NCBI GenBank assembly: GCA_035765535.1
Contig: DASTXE010000003.1
Location: 452,516-516,515, forward strand
Length of the DNA stretch: 64,000 nucleotides
Direction: 5' to 3'
Source of the DNA: Rickettsiales bacterium
Lineage (GTDB): Bacteria > Pseudomonadota > Alphaproteobacteria > Rickettsiales > JABCZZ01
The translations under genes and the position numbers were made by a program. The notes beneath the pieces were generated by a model. That model made no database searches and had not been told where the DNA came from. It worked only from the letters and a program-made list of their open reading frames with translations. Shown here in pieces: positions 51,074-59,994 of the stretch (positions are counted from its first letter, which is position 1; each line of letters starts with the position of its first letter).

Positions 51074-51571
51074 TTAAGCTACTTTTGTCGTAGCGTTCGA
51101 AGTCTGCATGATAGTGCGGGCAGCATCCTTCCTTTCGTCCGTTGTATGGACGATAAGAACGACCTTGCCTCTTTTGACTTCATTCTCATATTTTTTGGCG
51201 TCATCGACGGCAAAACCGGCACTGATAAGAGCACCGCTTAGGCCACCTGCAACGGCGCCGGTTCCAAGCCCGGCCAGAATAGCGGTAAGCGGACCGGAAG
51301 CCAGTAACCCCATACCGGGAACAACGATATTGCCTACGGCAGTCAGGCCGGCAACCAGTGCGCCGATCGAACCGCCAAATAATGCGCCTGCTGCGCCACC
51401 GCGTGTAGCACGCTCGCCTTCATCATTAACCGGCGGCGGGAAAATGGTGTGACGTGCTTTATCCGAAATCAGCAAGCTTATATCTTCCTTCCGGAAATCC
51501 TGTTCAAGAAGTAAGGAAAAAGCCCTTTCAGCTTCAATTCGGCTATCAAAAATTCCTGCAACGGTAGTCAT
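51074..51571 (-). CDS. Glycine-zipper general-stress-type membrane protein
   Basis: The 165-residue protein opens like general stress protein 17M/DUF1269 types (TTVAGIFDSRIEAERAFSLLLEQDFRKEDISLLIS). A central glycine-zipper region with two helices follows (GGAAGALFGGSIGALVAGLTAVG; AGLGTGAVAGGLSGALISAG), then a short VVLIVHT strand unit. It likely inserts in the inner membrane. AGGAGG precedes ATG. It is in line with the acidic small gene downstream. Confidence 0.82.
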   Translation of the reverse strand: MTTVAGIFDSRIEAERAFSLLLEQDFRKEDISLLISDKARHTIFPPPVNDEGERATRGGAAGALFGGSIGALVAGLTAVGNIVVPGMGLLASGPLTAILAGLGTGAVAGGLSGALISAGFAVDDAKKYENEVKRGKVVLIVHTTDERKDAARTIMQTSNATTKVA

Positions 51572-51842
51572 AAAACCCTCCTGTTAAGTTAAGGTGAAGA
51601 CAAGATATTCTGAATAATATCCTATAATGGAGGTAAAAATAATATGCCTTTGAGGGCGGCCAGCCGTAAAATTGGCATAAGACTATGAAGAGGTGTCTGA
51701 AAGCCTGTAATACGGCATGTATCTTTTAATCTGAAGCACCCTTATTCCTTATGGTTTTCTTATTTTTGCATTCATAGCGTAGGACCGGCCTGCAGATATT
51801 GCAGCGCTGTATTTATTCTCTAAGTAAAAGGCCCGTAAGTAT

Positions 51843-53030
51843 ATGGCAAGTAGTCACCAGCATGCGCATAAACATAAAAAAGATGCTCGTCATCCGTTTG
51901 AATGCGTCGCCCTGTTACTGCAGGGAGGTGGCGCGCTGGGGGCCTATCAGGCAGGAGTTTATGAGGCGCTCGCAGAGGCGGATGTCGAGCCGGATTGGGT
52001 GGCGGGAATATCCATCGGAGCTATTAATGCTGCTATTATTGCAGGCAATGCTCCTAATGAGAGAGTGAATAAACTCAGGGAATTCTGGCATTCGGTGACC
52101 ATAGATGAATTATGGTACTATCCGGAAGATTTCCGGTCGTTATTAGTGCGTGACAATGCGCGCCATCAGGCGATTAATTTCATGAGTGCTATGAATACAA
52201 TATTCAATGGCATTCCCGGCTTCTTTACACCGCGTTTTATCAATCCATTCATAGCGGAGAAATGCTCAAAGGCAGCTATCAGCTTCTACGATACCAAAAA
52301 GCTGAAATCAACGCTGGAGCGGCTTGTAGATTTTGACCGTATTAATAATGACGATATCCGGTTCAACGTGGGGGTGGTGAACGTCGAGACCGGTAATTTC
52401 ATGGATTTTAATAATCAGGAACATCGCATTACTCCCGAACATGTCATGGCAAGCGGGGCATTACCGCCCGGCTTTCCGCCGATAGAGATTGACGGTAAGC
52501 ATTACTGGGATGGCGGCCTGATCTCCAATACACCGCTGCAATGGATTGTAGACAGCAAGATATATATGGATACGCTTGTATTCCAGGTCGATCTGTGGAG
52601 CGCTTCCAGCAATAACTTTCCTCACAACATCGCAGACGTATATACGCGCCAGAAGGATATTCAGTATTCAAGCCGCACACGCGCCAATACGGACCGGTTC
52701 AAAGAGCATCATAAACTATCGCACCAGATTTCCAGCCTTATTAAAAAACTTCCGCCGGAGCTGCAGAAACTACCGGAAGTCGGTCTGTTGAAGCAGCATG
52801 TGAACGACCATCTGTACAATATTGTGCACCTGATTTACCACAATAAGGATTATGAAGGCTACTCTAAGGACTTTGAGTTCTCACGCCTGAGCATGAAAGC
52901 GCATTGGCAGTCCGGTTATGACGATACGATCAAAACACTGCAAAACCCCGCAGTGTTAAAACTTCCTACTAATAAGGAAGGGGTAGCTATATTCGATTTC
53001 AGCGCTCACAATAAATCTGCGCCATCCTAG
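51843..53030 (+). CDS. Patatin-like phospholipase
   Basis: The 395-residue protein has the patatin fold: oxyanion loop LLQGGGALGAYQAGVYEAL near residue 27, the nucleophile in GISIGAINAA, and the Asp of the dyad in YWDGGLISNTPLQW. A C-terminal region of about 130 residues corresponds to the DUF3734 domain. Members hydrolyse phospholipids or storage lipids; some are type-secreted toxins, but no export signal is seen. A His-rich N-terminus (HQHAHKHKKD) precedes the domain. Confidence 0.88.
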   Translation: MASSHQHAHKHKKDARHPFECVALLLQGGGALGAYQAGVYEALAEADVEPDWVAGISIGAINAAIIAGNAPNERVNKLREFWHSVTIDELWYYPEDFRSLLVRDNARHQAINFMSAMNTIFNGIPGFFTPRFINPFIAEKCSKAAISFYDTKKLKSTLERLVDFDRINNDDIRFNVGVVNVETGNFMDFNNQEHRITPEHVMASGALPPGFPPIEIDGKHYWDGGLISNTPLQWIVDSKIYMDTLVFQVDLWSASSNNFPHNIADVYTRQKDIQYSSRTRANTDRFKEHHKLSHQISSLIKKLPPELQKLPEVGLLKQHVNDHLYNIVHLIYHNKDYEGYSKDFEFSRLSMKAHWQSGYDDTIKTLQNPAVLKLPTNKEGVAIFDFSAHNKSAPS

Positions 53031-53137
53031 CGAAGTTTATAGAAATTTTACCTGTAAGGTGCAACCTTGAATGGAAAATCTACGATGGATATTGCTAGCA
53101 TAACAGGCTCAGGAATAACAGAAGACGGAGGCTCGCT

Positions 53138-53593
53138 ATGATTCCCAGCACAGTAAACCGCGTTCCTATGCATACCGCTCAGAAAGTGAACAATAAAATT
53201 CGCCGCCGCATGGAGCGTAGGATAAGCTATTATGCAAGGCATCCGGAGAAAATAGATGAAAGGCTGCAGCAGCTTGAGCGGGAATGGGACATAGAGCGCA
53301 CGCTGGAAGCCAATGCCGGTGCGGTGGCGGTAGGAAGCGTACTGCTTGGTGCGCTGTCTCATAAGCGCTGGCTTCTTCTGCCCGTATTTGTGGGAGGGTT
53401 CCTGTTATATCATGCCGTCAACGGCTGGTGCCCGCCCTTGCCTGTATGGCGTCGTTTTGGTGTAAGAACACAGACGGAAATTGATGAGGAGCGCTATGCG
53501 CTAAAAGCACTGCGTGGCGACTTCAGAAAGATGCCGCCTCAGAACGATTCCAGGGAATTCAGTAACCGGGTAATGGATGTCGTCAGGCATTAA
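53138..53593 (+). CDS. DUF2892-type membrane protein
   Basis: The 151-residue protein has a basic, Arg-rich N-terminal half and two helices (NAGAVAVGSVLLGALSHKRWLLLPVFVGGFLLYHAVNGWCP) of the DUF2892 family, best known from the YgaP rhodanese tail. The WCPPLPVWRRFGVRTQTEID part is typical. No rhodanese domain is present. A good GGAGG site precedes the ATG. It converges on the kinase gene one base past its stop. Confidence 0.8.
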   Translation: MIPSTVNRVPMHTAQKVNNKIRRRMERRISYYARHPEKIDERLQQLEREWDIERTLEANAGAVAVGSVLLGALSHKRWLLLPVFVGGFLLYHAVNGWCPPLPVWRRFGVRTQTEIDEERYALKALRGDFRKMPPQNDSREFSNRVMDVVRH

Positions 53594-54331
53594 TTATTGG
53601 ACGGGAAGGCGCACGGTAAAGACGGAGCCGTTATCCTTATGGTTAGTCACGGTGACTGTGCCATTGAGTAAGCGCATGATTTCGCGGGAAATGGGAAGCC
53701 CAAGCCCGGTTCCTGCAACCTGGCGGTCACTTTTAACAAAGCGCGTATATTTGGAAAATATTTCTTCCATTCTCGCGCTTTCTATTCCTTTACCATTATC
53801 TTGTACGTGTATATAGGCATCACCTGCTTCGTCCACACCATATGAAATATGGATTACGGAAGGTCTGCCGCCATATTTAACTGCATTATCCAGCAGCAGA
53901 AAAATAACGCGGTGTAATAGCAGGCGATCGCTCGTAATAAGAACGGGTTCGGGAATTTCATGGAGATGGACGCTGGAATTCTGGAGGGTGGGGGAAAGCG
54001 TAATAATACATTCCTGCAGCATCAAAAGCAGATCGAATGATTGCTTATGCGGTTTCACCATACCGCTTTCCAGCTTGGACATATCCAGAATATTGGTAAT
54101 AAAATTATCCAGTCGCACTGCCTGCTGCAACGCAGTATTCAACAGGGAAAGCTGTGTTTCGGGGGAGAGCTTCTGGTAGGTATGCATATAAATGTCCAGC
54201 GAACCTATAATCGAAGCAAGCGGGGTTTTCAGGTCATGAGAAATAGCCAGAAACATCTGCCGCTGGATACGCTCACGTTCCGTGTTAAAAAACTCCGAAT
54301 ATTCAAATGTTTTTAGGGACAACTCTGACAT
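53594..54331 (-). CDS. Soluble KdpD-like histidine kinase without sensor
   Basis: The 245-residue kinase core has phosphoacceptor H32 (FLAISHDLKTPLASIIGS), the KdpD-like segment NFITNILDMSKLESGMVKP, N-box LLLDNAVKYGG and G-boxes DNGKGIE and GTGLGLPISR. There are no membrane helices, PAS or USP/KdpD N-terminal domains, and the frame begins just before the dimerisation helix. It may be a stand-alone kinase that takes its signal from a partner. The receiver gene at 54425-54871 lies directly upstream on the same strand. Confidence 0.88.
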   Translation of the reverse strand: MSELSLKTFEYSEFFNTERERIQRQMFLAISHDLKTPLASIIGSLDIYMHTYQKLSPETQLSLLNTALQQAVRLDNFITNILDMSKLESGMVKPHKQSFDLLLMLQECIITLSPTLQNSSVHLHEIPEPVLITSDRLLLHRVIFLLLDNAVKYGGRPSVIHISYGVDEAGDAYIHVQDNGKGIESARMEEIFSKYTRFVKSDRQVAGTGLGLPISREIMRLLNGTVTVTNHKDNGSVFTVRLPVQ

Positions 54332-54424
54332 AACACAAAGAACATCATGATGCGTATGATAAAACCATATCGGAGTCGAAATAAAGATGTTGTGTAATTG
54401 ATAAAAGACAAAATAAAGACATGC

Positions 54425-54871
54425 TCAATGTGAGGAAGAGAAGTGGGATAATTTCCGGGCCAGTGTGTCAAAATTAATAGGTTTGCTGATATAATCGTCC
54501 ATTCCCGCTTCCAAGCATTTTGTATGATGGATCCCTAAAGTGTGTGCCGTCATTCCCAGAATAGGCTGGCGGAAGTGTTTTTCTTTCTCCAGCTGGCGTA
54601 TGGCACGGGTAGTCTCCAGGCCGTCCATATCATAGAGCCGGATGTCCATCAGAATGGCAGTATAAGGTACGATACACTCTTTTATTTTCTCGACAGCAAG
54701 CAGGCCGGAATCAACGGATTCAACTTTAAAGCCCATATTTTCAAGCATTATCGCCGCGACTAATATATTGGGCTGGTAATCTTCCACGAGCAGGATAGTG
54801 CCCTGGAAGCTTTCTTCCTGATCGCATGGGAGGGAATCAGAACGTAAAGTTGATTCTTTCACCGTGAGCAC
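54425..54871 (-). CDS. Stand-alone receiver (CheY-like) protein
   Basis: The 148-residue protein has only a receiver domain: acidic pair E30-D31, phosphoacceptor D76 (ILMDIRLYDMDGLE), Thr in GMTAHTL and Lys in YISKPIN. It lacks an output domain, so it is a phosphotransfer intermediate or a protein-binding switch. The receiver style (RLYDMDGLETTRAIR) is like those of hybrid kinases. It lies upstream of the sensor-less kinase gene, 93 bases apart, and both may form one operon. Confidence 0.88.
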   Translation of the reverse strand: MLTVKESTLRSDSLPCDQEESFQGTILLVEDYQPNILVAAIMLENMGFKVESVDSGLLAVEKIKECIVPYTAILMDIRLYDMDGLETTRAIRQLEKEKHFRQPILGMTAHTLGIHHTKCLEAGMDDYISKPINFDTLARKLSHFSSSH

Positions 54872-55222
54872 TCCTGTAATAATGAAATTTCAAAAGAAGA
54901 CAATCTTGACTCAAACAGGCACTCTGGAATCTAACGAGGGAAATATAAATCTTAGCTTAGGTTCTGCCCCCATACAAATAAATATTCCATAAGTATTGAG
55001 CGGGCAATGCTTCATAAAAATTCATTTTACCGCTTCTTTATCTCCCCCCTGAAACAAGAGACGGCAATTTTATTCAGCCGGTGATACTTATTTTAAATAT
55101 CGGAAGCGAGGCGTCTTCCAAGAATCTTTCTACGCCTATCAGCATAAAGCCAAGTCTTTCATATTTCTTAATTTCCGCCATTGCGCGGCGATTACGAATC
55201 TATTACTCGCAAGGAGAGGTAT
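54872..55222. other. Intergenic region containing a gene remnant
   Basis: The 350 bases between the receiver gene and the disordered-protein gene hold AT-rich leader sequence (54.88-55.07 kb) and the acetyltransferase remnant at 55074-55199. The region ends with the ribosome site AAGGAG (55211-55216) of the downstream gene. No promoter can be placed with confidence. Confidence 0.4.
55074..55199 (-). pseudogene. C-terminal remnant of a GNAT acetyltransferase
   Basis: On the minus strand 41 codons end in TGA at 55074. They read like the last third of a GNAT protein: RNRRAMAEIKKYERLGFMLIGVERF, where the Y-E-R-L-G-F element matches the common final acetyl-CoA segment. TAA and TAG codons directly precede the fragment, and no start or upstream domain exists. 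The missing 5' part would lie where the disordered-protein gene now begins. Confidence 0.5.
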
Positions 55223-56185
55223 ATGACCAAACATTATTCGAAGAAGTCAAGCACCAGCACTGACGATCAAAACGATAAAACAACGAGTCTGACGGGCGAT
55301 CAGAGCAGCGAAGACACGAACGATACCACTTCGCAGGATAACGACAGCACGTCCCTTACGACTGCTGCAAATACAAATGAAGAAGACGAAGGAACGAGCA
55401 GCAAGGATAAGAATAAACGTTCATCCTCTGCTTCTAAAACGGCTTCATCCTCCTCTTCCACAGATTCTTCCGACGAGGAAGAAGAAGGCCAGCAATATGG
55501 TAAGAGCAGAAATAGCTCGCGTGATAATGAGAGGGATCAGTCGGGTCGTCGTTCCTCTTCATCGGATCGCGAAGACAGCAGGCGCTATGGCAGCAGCCAG
55601 CGAGACGAAAATAGCCGCCGGAGCGAATGGAACGATTACGGTGATGACCGCCAGCGTTATGGCCGTTCACGCGATGAGGAATATTATGGGCGCTCCAGCG
55701 GAGACCGGAACCGTTATGAATCGGATCGCGAGCAGAATTATGGCCGTTCGCGCGTAATCCCAATGTCGGGTGAAGGCTCGCGCAGAGGGTACGACGAAGA
55801 CAGATATTATGCTCCGCGCCAGCGTCAGGAAGAGTATGATTATCGCGATGATTATCGTGATCGTTCCCCGTCCAACCGTGATTATTACACCCGCTCTTCA
55901 GAGGGTAGGTATAATGAGCCGCAGAGGTATGAAGACGAAGGATACCGTTCGCAGCGTAATAGCCGCAGGTTTAATGAGGGATACGGTGAAGGAGCCTATG
56001 GCGATGACTACCGTCGTCAGTCCCGTGGTGGCTACAGCTCACGCGGCAACATAGATCGCGACTGGTATGGAGAACCCTCACGCGGTTATGGCTCGTCTTC
56101 CTACGGCAGCCGCGGTTCGGAAGGCTATCGCGACAGAGATGAGGATTATGAAGATCGTCCTTACCGCAGGTCTTCACGCGATTAA
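55223..56185 (+). CDS. Ser/Thr-acidic and Tyr/Arg-rich disordered protein B
   Basis: The 320-residue protein starts at 55223, with AAGGAG and GAGG upstream. The first 110 residues are Ser/Thr/Asp/Glu/Lys-rich (DDQNDKTTSLTGDQSSEDTN; SSSSTDSSDEEEEG). The rest is an Arg/Tyr/Gly/Ser/Asp sequence with YGRSR, RRGYDED and SYGSRGSEGYRDRD words. No hydrophobic core or signal peptide is visible. It resembles the protein at 37804-38409 in style and also RS/RGG proteins that bind nucleic acids. Frames in other phases across this gene are composition artefacts. Function unknown. Confidence 0.75.
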   Translation: MTKHYSKKSSTSTDDQNDKTTSLTGDQSSEDTNDTTSQDNDSTSLTTAANTNEEDEGTSSKDKNKRSSSASKTASSSSSTDSSDEEEEGQQYGKSRNSSRDNERDQSGRRSSSSDREDSRRYGSSQRDENSRRSEWNDYGDDRQRYGRSRDEEYYGRSSGDRNRYESDREQNYGRSRVIPMSGEGSRRGYDEDRYYAPRQRQEEYDYRDDYRDRSPSNRDYYTRSSEGRYNEPQRYEDEGYRSQRNSRRFNEGYGEGAYGDDYRRQSRGGYSSRGNIDRDWYGEPSRGYGSSSYGSRGSEGYRDRDEDYEDRPYRRSSRD

Positions 56186-56209
56186 CAACACATAGGAGCG
56201 CACGGGGGG

Positions 56210-56404
56210 ATGTTCTCATCCTCCCGGCGATTAATCATTATGAGCATCTTAAAATTCATATCTGATTTTATCGATGGATGGAAAGGCGGATCGGTAAAGC
56301 CGATTCAGGAGGACAAGCAATTACGTCATAAAATGAGTGAACGCAAGATCGACAAAATGGTAAGCGACAGCTTTCCGGCAAGCGATCCGCCGAGCACTTA
56401 TTAG
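56210..56404 (+). CDS. Small protein with SFPASDPPS tail
   Basis: The 64-residue protein (or 54 from ATG 56240) has an amphipathic N-terminus (MSILKFISDFIDGWKGG) and ends KMVSDSFPASDPPSTY. The DSFPASDPPS motif is common at the end of small stress-associated proteins in proteobacteria; its function is not known. It is in line with the next two genes and upstream of hsp20. Confidence 0.65.
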   Translation: MFSSSRRLIIMSILKFISDFIDGWKGGSVKPIQEDKQLRHKMSERKIDKMVSDSFPASDPPSTY

Positions 56405-56421
56405 CGTGTAAGGCGGGAAGC

Positions 56422-56568
56422 ATGGATACGCGAAAAGAGGATAAAAAGGAGATACGGCAAAATAACAAAATGCTGATGGCGCTTGCGGTAATCCTGGCGC
56501 TGGCAGCCTTATGGTATATTGCCTATGTCTTGATCGGCTACCATACTCCTGCCGCGCCTTCGCCTTAA
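56422..56568 (+). CDS. Small single-helix membrane protein
   Basis: The 48-residue protein (MDTRKEDKKEIRQNNKML, then one hydrophobic helix MALAVILALAALWYIAYVLI, then a short tail ending AAPSP) has a GGCGGG-type site five bases upstream. It is positively charged inside and has a periplasmic tail. The family is unknown. It starts 17 bases after the SFPASDPPS protein and is probably co-transcribed. Confidence 0.65.
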   Translation: MDTRKEDKKEIRQNNKMLMALAVILALAALWYIAYVLIGYHTPAAPSP

Positions 56569-56700
56569 ATTTCCCATCATGAATGATTCTTCTCCTGCTT
56601 GGCAGGAAGTGACTACCTGTCCGGTCATACGGGCAGGGTGTGGTGGTATATGCGGTGCGTATATCGGTTTTATATTTAGGTTTAAAGAAAGGGATACAAT

Positions 56701-57363
56701 ATGCAGAATAAAAAATGGGATTGGACAAGGCATGATAATTTGCCGTCTTCAAACATGCGGGCAACGCAGAATCAGGCATTAGGAAATATGTCGGGGCTGT
56801 TCGCGCCGATGTCGCATTTCTTTCAGGAAATGGAACGTATGTTCGACACTACTTTCCAGCATTTTACCGCACCCGCAATGATGAACGGTATGACCGGCTT
56901 GCAGAACATGATGTTCCGTTCTCCGCATATCGACATTACTTCAACCGATGAAGAATATAATATCCAGGTAGAAGTGCCGGGTATGGATGAACGCGATCTG
57001 CGTCTGGAAGTGACCCCGGAAAACATGCTGGTCATTTCAGGTGAAAAGCGTGCTGAAAGCGGCGATAACAACACGAATCGCAATTACCATCGCATGGAGC
57101 GCTCTTACGGTGCGTTCCAGCGTGTGCTTTCCTTGCCTGAAGATGTGGATCACGAGACGGTCGACGCGCAGATGAAAAACGGCATTCTCACCGTTACGCT
57201 CCAGAAGCGTATGGCATCTGAAGGATCAAGATCGCGCCGGATCGATATCAATGCTACGGAGGGCGGTCGTTCCCGTCAGGCAGGAAAACATCAGGGGCAT
57301 GGTGCTCATGAAGGGCGCAATCATGAGGGTGCGGCCAATGCCAACGCCAAGAAGGTAGCCTGA
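56701..57363 (+). CDS. Hsp20/alpha-crystallin family small heat-shock protein
   Basis: The 220-residue protein has a Met-rich N-terminal arm, then the alpha-crystallin domain at about residues 75-170 (PHIDITSTDEEYNIQVEVPGMDERDLRLEV; AFQRVLSLPEDVDHETVDAQMKNGILTVTL), including the family G-I-L-T-V motif. An unusual 50-residue tail rich in His, Gly, Arg and Asn follows (GRNHEGAANANAKK). It holds unfolding proteins. No sigma-32 promoter was evident upstream. It is followed by a hairpin at 57376-57409. Confidence 0.9.
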   Translation: MQNKKWDWTRHDNLPSSNMRATQNQALGNMSGLFAPMSHFFQEMERMFDTTFQHFTAPAMMNGMTGLQNMMFRSPHIDITSTDEEYNIQVEVPGMDERDLRLEVTPENMLVISGEKRAESGDNNTNRNYHRMERSYGAFQRVLSLPEDVDHETVDAQMKNGILTVTLQKRMASEGSRSRRIDINATEGGRSRQAGKHQGHGAHEGRNHEGAANANAKKVA

Positions 57364-57375
57364 GACTATCCATCA

Positions 57376-57409
57376 GCATTCTCCCCTTTGCAAGATAAGG
57401 GGAGAATGC
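57376..57409 (+). terminator. Hairpin after hsp20
   Basis: A 13-bp perfect stem, GCATTCTCCCCTT/AAGGGGAGAATGC, with an eight-base loop, 12 bases past the stop. No T run follows, so termination is likely but not certain. Confidence 0.6.
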
Positions 57410-57513
57410 CTCACTTGCATAATATGCAGAAAGAGAGTATTTGATACCGGAAGTAGTTTTTCCGGAAAAGTTATGTAAGCAGAAATTGCGGATATGCGGC
57501 TGATCTAAGCCTA

Positions 57514-57666
57514 TTAATCCTGCTTATGACCGGTCTGTTTCTGTTTAATAATCTTTCCGATCTTCTTGGTATTTTCTGTTTTATTTTGCCGTTGCAAGCG
57601 TTCCGGATCATCGTGTGAATATTTATCGTCTTGCACTTTCTGGTAAGGCTTTTTCTGCGATGTCAT
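57514..57666 (-). CDS. Small Lys/Gln-rich hydrophilic protein
   Basis: The 50-residue protein (MTSQKKPYQKVQDDKYSHDD, ending KQKQTGHKQD) has a strong GGAGGG ribosome site before the ATG. It is hydrophilic and basic, with no core. It is monocistronic and divergent from the SDR gene at 57757. It would escape most gene finders. A hydrophilin-like stress role is only inferred. Confidence 0.65.
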   Translation of the reverse strand: MTSQKKPYQKVQDDKYSHDDPERLQRQNKTENTKKIGKIIKQKQTGHKQD

Positions 57667-57756
57667 AATGATCCCTCCTTCATAGGAGGATCATGCCGTC
57701 TCTAAAATAATTTTTCGATTAAGAATCGTGCTTAATACAGAAAAAAGGAGAATGTT

Positions 57757-58620
57757 ATGCCGCAAAAAGCAATGAAATCCCTTCCTGAACAGCATCAGGA
57801 CGAACAGCCGGGACGCGAAAAATTAATGCATCCCAAACCGCAGAACGAAATGAAGAATTATAAAGCGGCCGGCAAGCTGAAAGGCAAAGTGGCGCTTATT
57901 AGCGGTGGCGACAGCGGGATAGGAAGATCGGTGGCGATAGGATTCGCAAAAGAAGGGGCAGATATCGCAATTATCTATCTGAATGAAGATGATGATGCGG
58001 ACGTAACCTGCAAGCTGGTGGAAGCGGAAGGCAGAAAATGCCTGAAGATGGAAGGCGACATTGGGGACCGGGAATTTTGTGACGATGCAATTGAACGCAC
58101 CGTTCAGCAATTCGGAAAACTCGATATTCTGGTTAATAATGCTGCCGAGCAGCATGTGCAGGAGGATCTGTACGATATCACGCACGAACAGCTGGAGCGG
58201 ACATTTCGTACCAATTTATTTTCCCAGTTTTACCTGTCGCGTGCAGCGCTGAAACATATGAAAGAAGGCGCCTCCATCATCAACACGGCATCGGTAACCG
58301 CGTATAAAGGCAATAAGGAGCTTATCGATTACTCCGCCACCAAAGGAGCTATTGTCACATTCACTCGCTCGCTTTCACAGTCGCTGGTGAAAAGAAATAT
58401 ACGTGTCAATGCGGTCGCGCCTGGCCCCATCTGGACACCGCTTATTCCCGCAAGCTTCGATGAAGAACATGTCGCAAAATTCGGAACCGATACTCCTATG
58501 GGAAGGCCTGGCCAACCTGATGAAGTCGCGCCATGTTATATATTCCTGGCATCGGAAGATGCGTCTTACATGACAGGCCAGGTATTGCATCCTAACGGGG
58601 GTACGGTGTTAAACGGATAA
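57757..58620 (+). CDS. Short-chain dehydrogenase, YghA/YhxD type
   Basis: The 287-residue SDR has a long N-terminal extension (MPQKAMKSLPEQHQDEQPGR), glycine motif SGGDSGIGRSVAIG, NNAAEQH and catalytic YSATKGAIV. The end MTGQVLHPNGG is typical of this group, which is often found in general stress regulons (general stress protein 39 type). A GGAG site precedes the ATG. The following gene is cyclopropane fatty acid synthase, also a stress and stationary-phase gene. Confidence 0.9.
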   Translation: MPQKAMKSLPEQHQDEQPGREKLMHPKPQNEMKNYKAAGKLKGKVALISGGDSGIGRSVAIGFAKEGADIAIIYLNEDDDADVTCKLVEAEGRKCLKMEGDIGDREFCDDAIERTVQQFGKLDILVNNAAEQHVQEDLYDITHEQLERTFRTNLFSQFYLSRAALKHMKEGASIINTASVTAYKGNKELIDYSATKGAIVTFTRSLSQSLVKRNIRVNAVAPGPIWTPLIPASFDEEHVAKFGTDTPMGRPGQPDEVAPCYIFLASEDASYMTGQVLHPNGGTVLNG

Positions 58621-58669
58621 TACCGGCCTACGAATTACCAATGTTCCATTCTCAGGAGATAAGATCATT

Positions 58670-59929
58670 ATGAATACCGAGTCCCAGACTTCTTCTATGG
58701 AAGATATATTGCTCGATACGAAGATTCAGCCGGAAAAACCAGCACGGGGGGAATCGCTTCACCCGATTATGAGAGCATTTGGACGAGCGCAATACGGTCA
58801 GCTTACTGTGCAGGGACCGGATGGCAGGATTCATAAGTTTGTTGGTCCCCAGATCGGTGCGGCGGCGGATTTACAGATCCATGACTGGAGCGCATTGGAC
58901 AGGTTTATCACCAAGGGCGAGACAGGATTTGCGGAAGCCTATATGGAAGGATTATGGGACTCTCGCGATCTCGTATCTCTGCTGGTGTTTGGATTGGCTA
59001 ATGCAGAGGTGCTGGAGCGTTATTTCTATGGTAGGCCTATCTATGCGTTCTTTACCTATTTGACGAGCGTGCTGCGCACGAACACCATTCGTAAGAGCAG
59101 GCAGAATGTGCAGGCGCATTATGACCTTGGAAATGATTTCTATAAGCTGTGGCTGGATGAGAGCATGACCTATTCCTGTGGTCTGTTCGGCGGGGAGATC
59201 GACATGACGCTGGAAGATGCGCAACAGGCCAAATACAACCGTATTCTGACCAAACTTGGTGCAAAGGCCGGAGACCATATTCTAGAGATCGGCTGCGGGT
59301 GGGGTGCATTTGCGATGGCGGCCGCGCGTAAAGGGATAAAAGTCACCGGCGTCACGATTTCCGACGAACAGAAAGCGCTGGCTGAAGAAAGAATAAAGCA
59401 GGCCGGTCTGGAAGAGTACGCGCAGATTAGACTGATCGATTACCGGCAGGTGGAAGGTGTTTTCGACCATATCGTATCCATCGGCATGTTTGAGCATGTG
59501 GGAGAGCAATACTGGCCCACTTACTTTGACACGGTAAAGGCGCGCCTTCGCCCAGGCGGCAAGGCGATGATCCAGAGCATCACCATAGATGAGCATGTGT
59601 TTGAAAGAACGCACGATAAGCAAGGATTTATAGAGACCTATATTTTCCCGGGCGGAATGCTTCCGTCGCGACCGGTATTTCGCTCACATGTGGAAAGAGC
59701 TGGACTTGTATGCAAGGAAATGTTTACCTTCGGACAGGATTATGCGCGCACCGTCGGGCACTGGATGGCCAGATTCAATGCGCATGAAGCGGAAGTACGC
59801 AAGCTAGGTTATAACGAACATTTCATCAGAATGTGGCGATTCTACCTTTCCAGCTGTATCGCGGCATTTACAACCGCCCGCACGGACGTGATGCAGGCAG
59901 AGATCACGCATGCGAAAGATGCTGTCTAA
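58670..59929 (+). CDS. cfa: Cyclopropane-fatty-acyl-phospholipid synthase
   Basis: The 419-residue protein has the CFA synthase architecture: an N-terminal domain with FITKGETGFAEAYMEGLWDS, then a SAM methyltransferase core (HYDLGNDFYKLWLDESMTYSCG; HILEIGCGWGAFAMAA; MFEHVG). It adds a methylene bridge from SAM to unsaturated acyl chains of membrane lipids, hardening the membrane against acid and drying. AGGAGA precedes the ATG. It is in line with the SDR. Confidence 0.93.
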   Translation: MNTESQTSSMEDILLDTKIQPEKPARGESLHPIMRAFGRAQYGQLTVQGPDGRIHKFVGPQIGAAADLQIHDWSALDRFITKGETGFAEAYMEGLWDSRDLVSLLVFGLANAEVLERYFYGRPIYAFFTYLTSVLRTNTIRKSRQNVQAHYDLGNDFYKLWLDESMTYSCGLFGGEIDMTLEDAQQAKYNRILTKLGAKAGDHILEIGCGWGAFAMAAARKGIKVTGVTISDEQKALAEERIKQAGLEEYAQIRLIDYRQVEGVFDHIVSIGMFEHVGEQYWPTYFDTVKARLRPGGKAMIQSITIDEHVFERTHDKQGFIETYIFPGGMLPSRPVFRSHVERAGLVCKEMFTFGQDYARTVGHWMARFNAHEAEVRKLGYNEHFIRMWRFYLSSCIAAFTTARTDVMQAEITHAKDAV

Positions 59930-59994
59930 GAAGGATTTTTATCGTATTTTTATTTTCTTGTAGGTTTTCCGGTAGGTCTTTTTATGTTTTCAAG

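Noticed and set aside
51644-51688. 14-codon frame with GGAGG before ATG, in the gap before the patatin gene
   Set aside because: The ribosome site directly follows a perfect TATAAT; if that is the promoter, the site would not be in the transcript. Both cannot be used.
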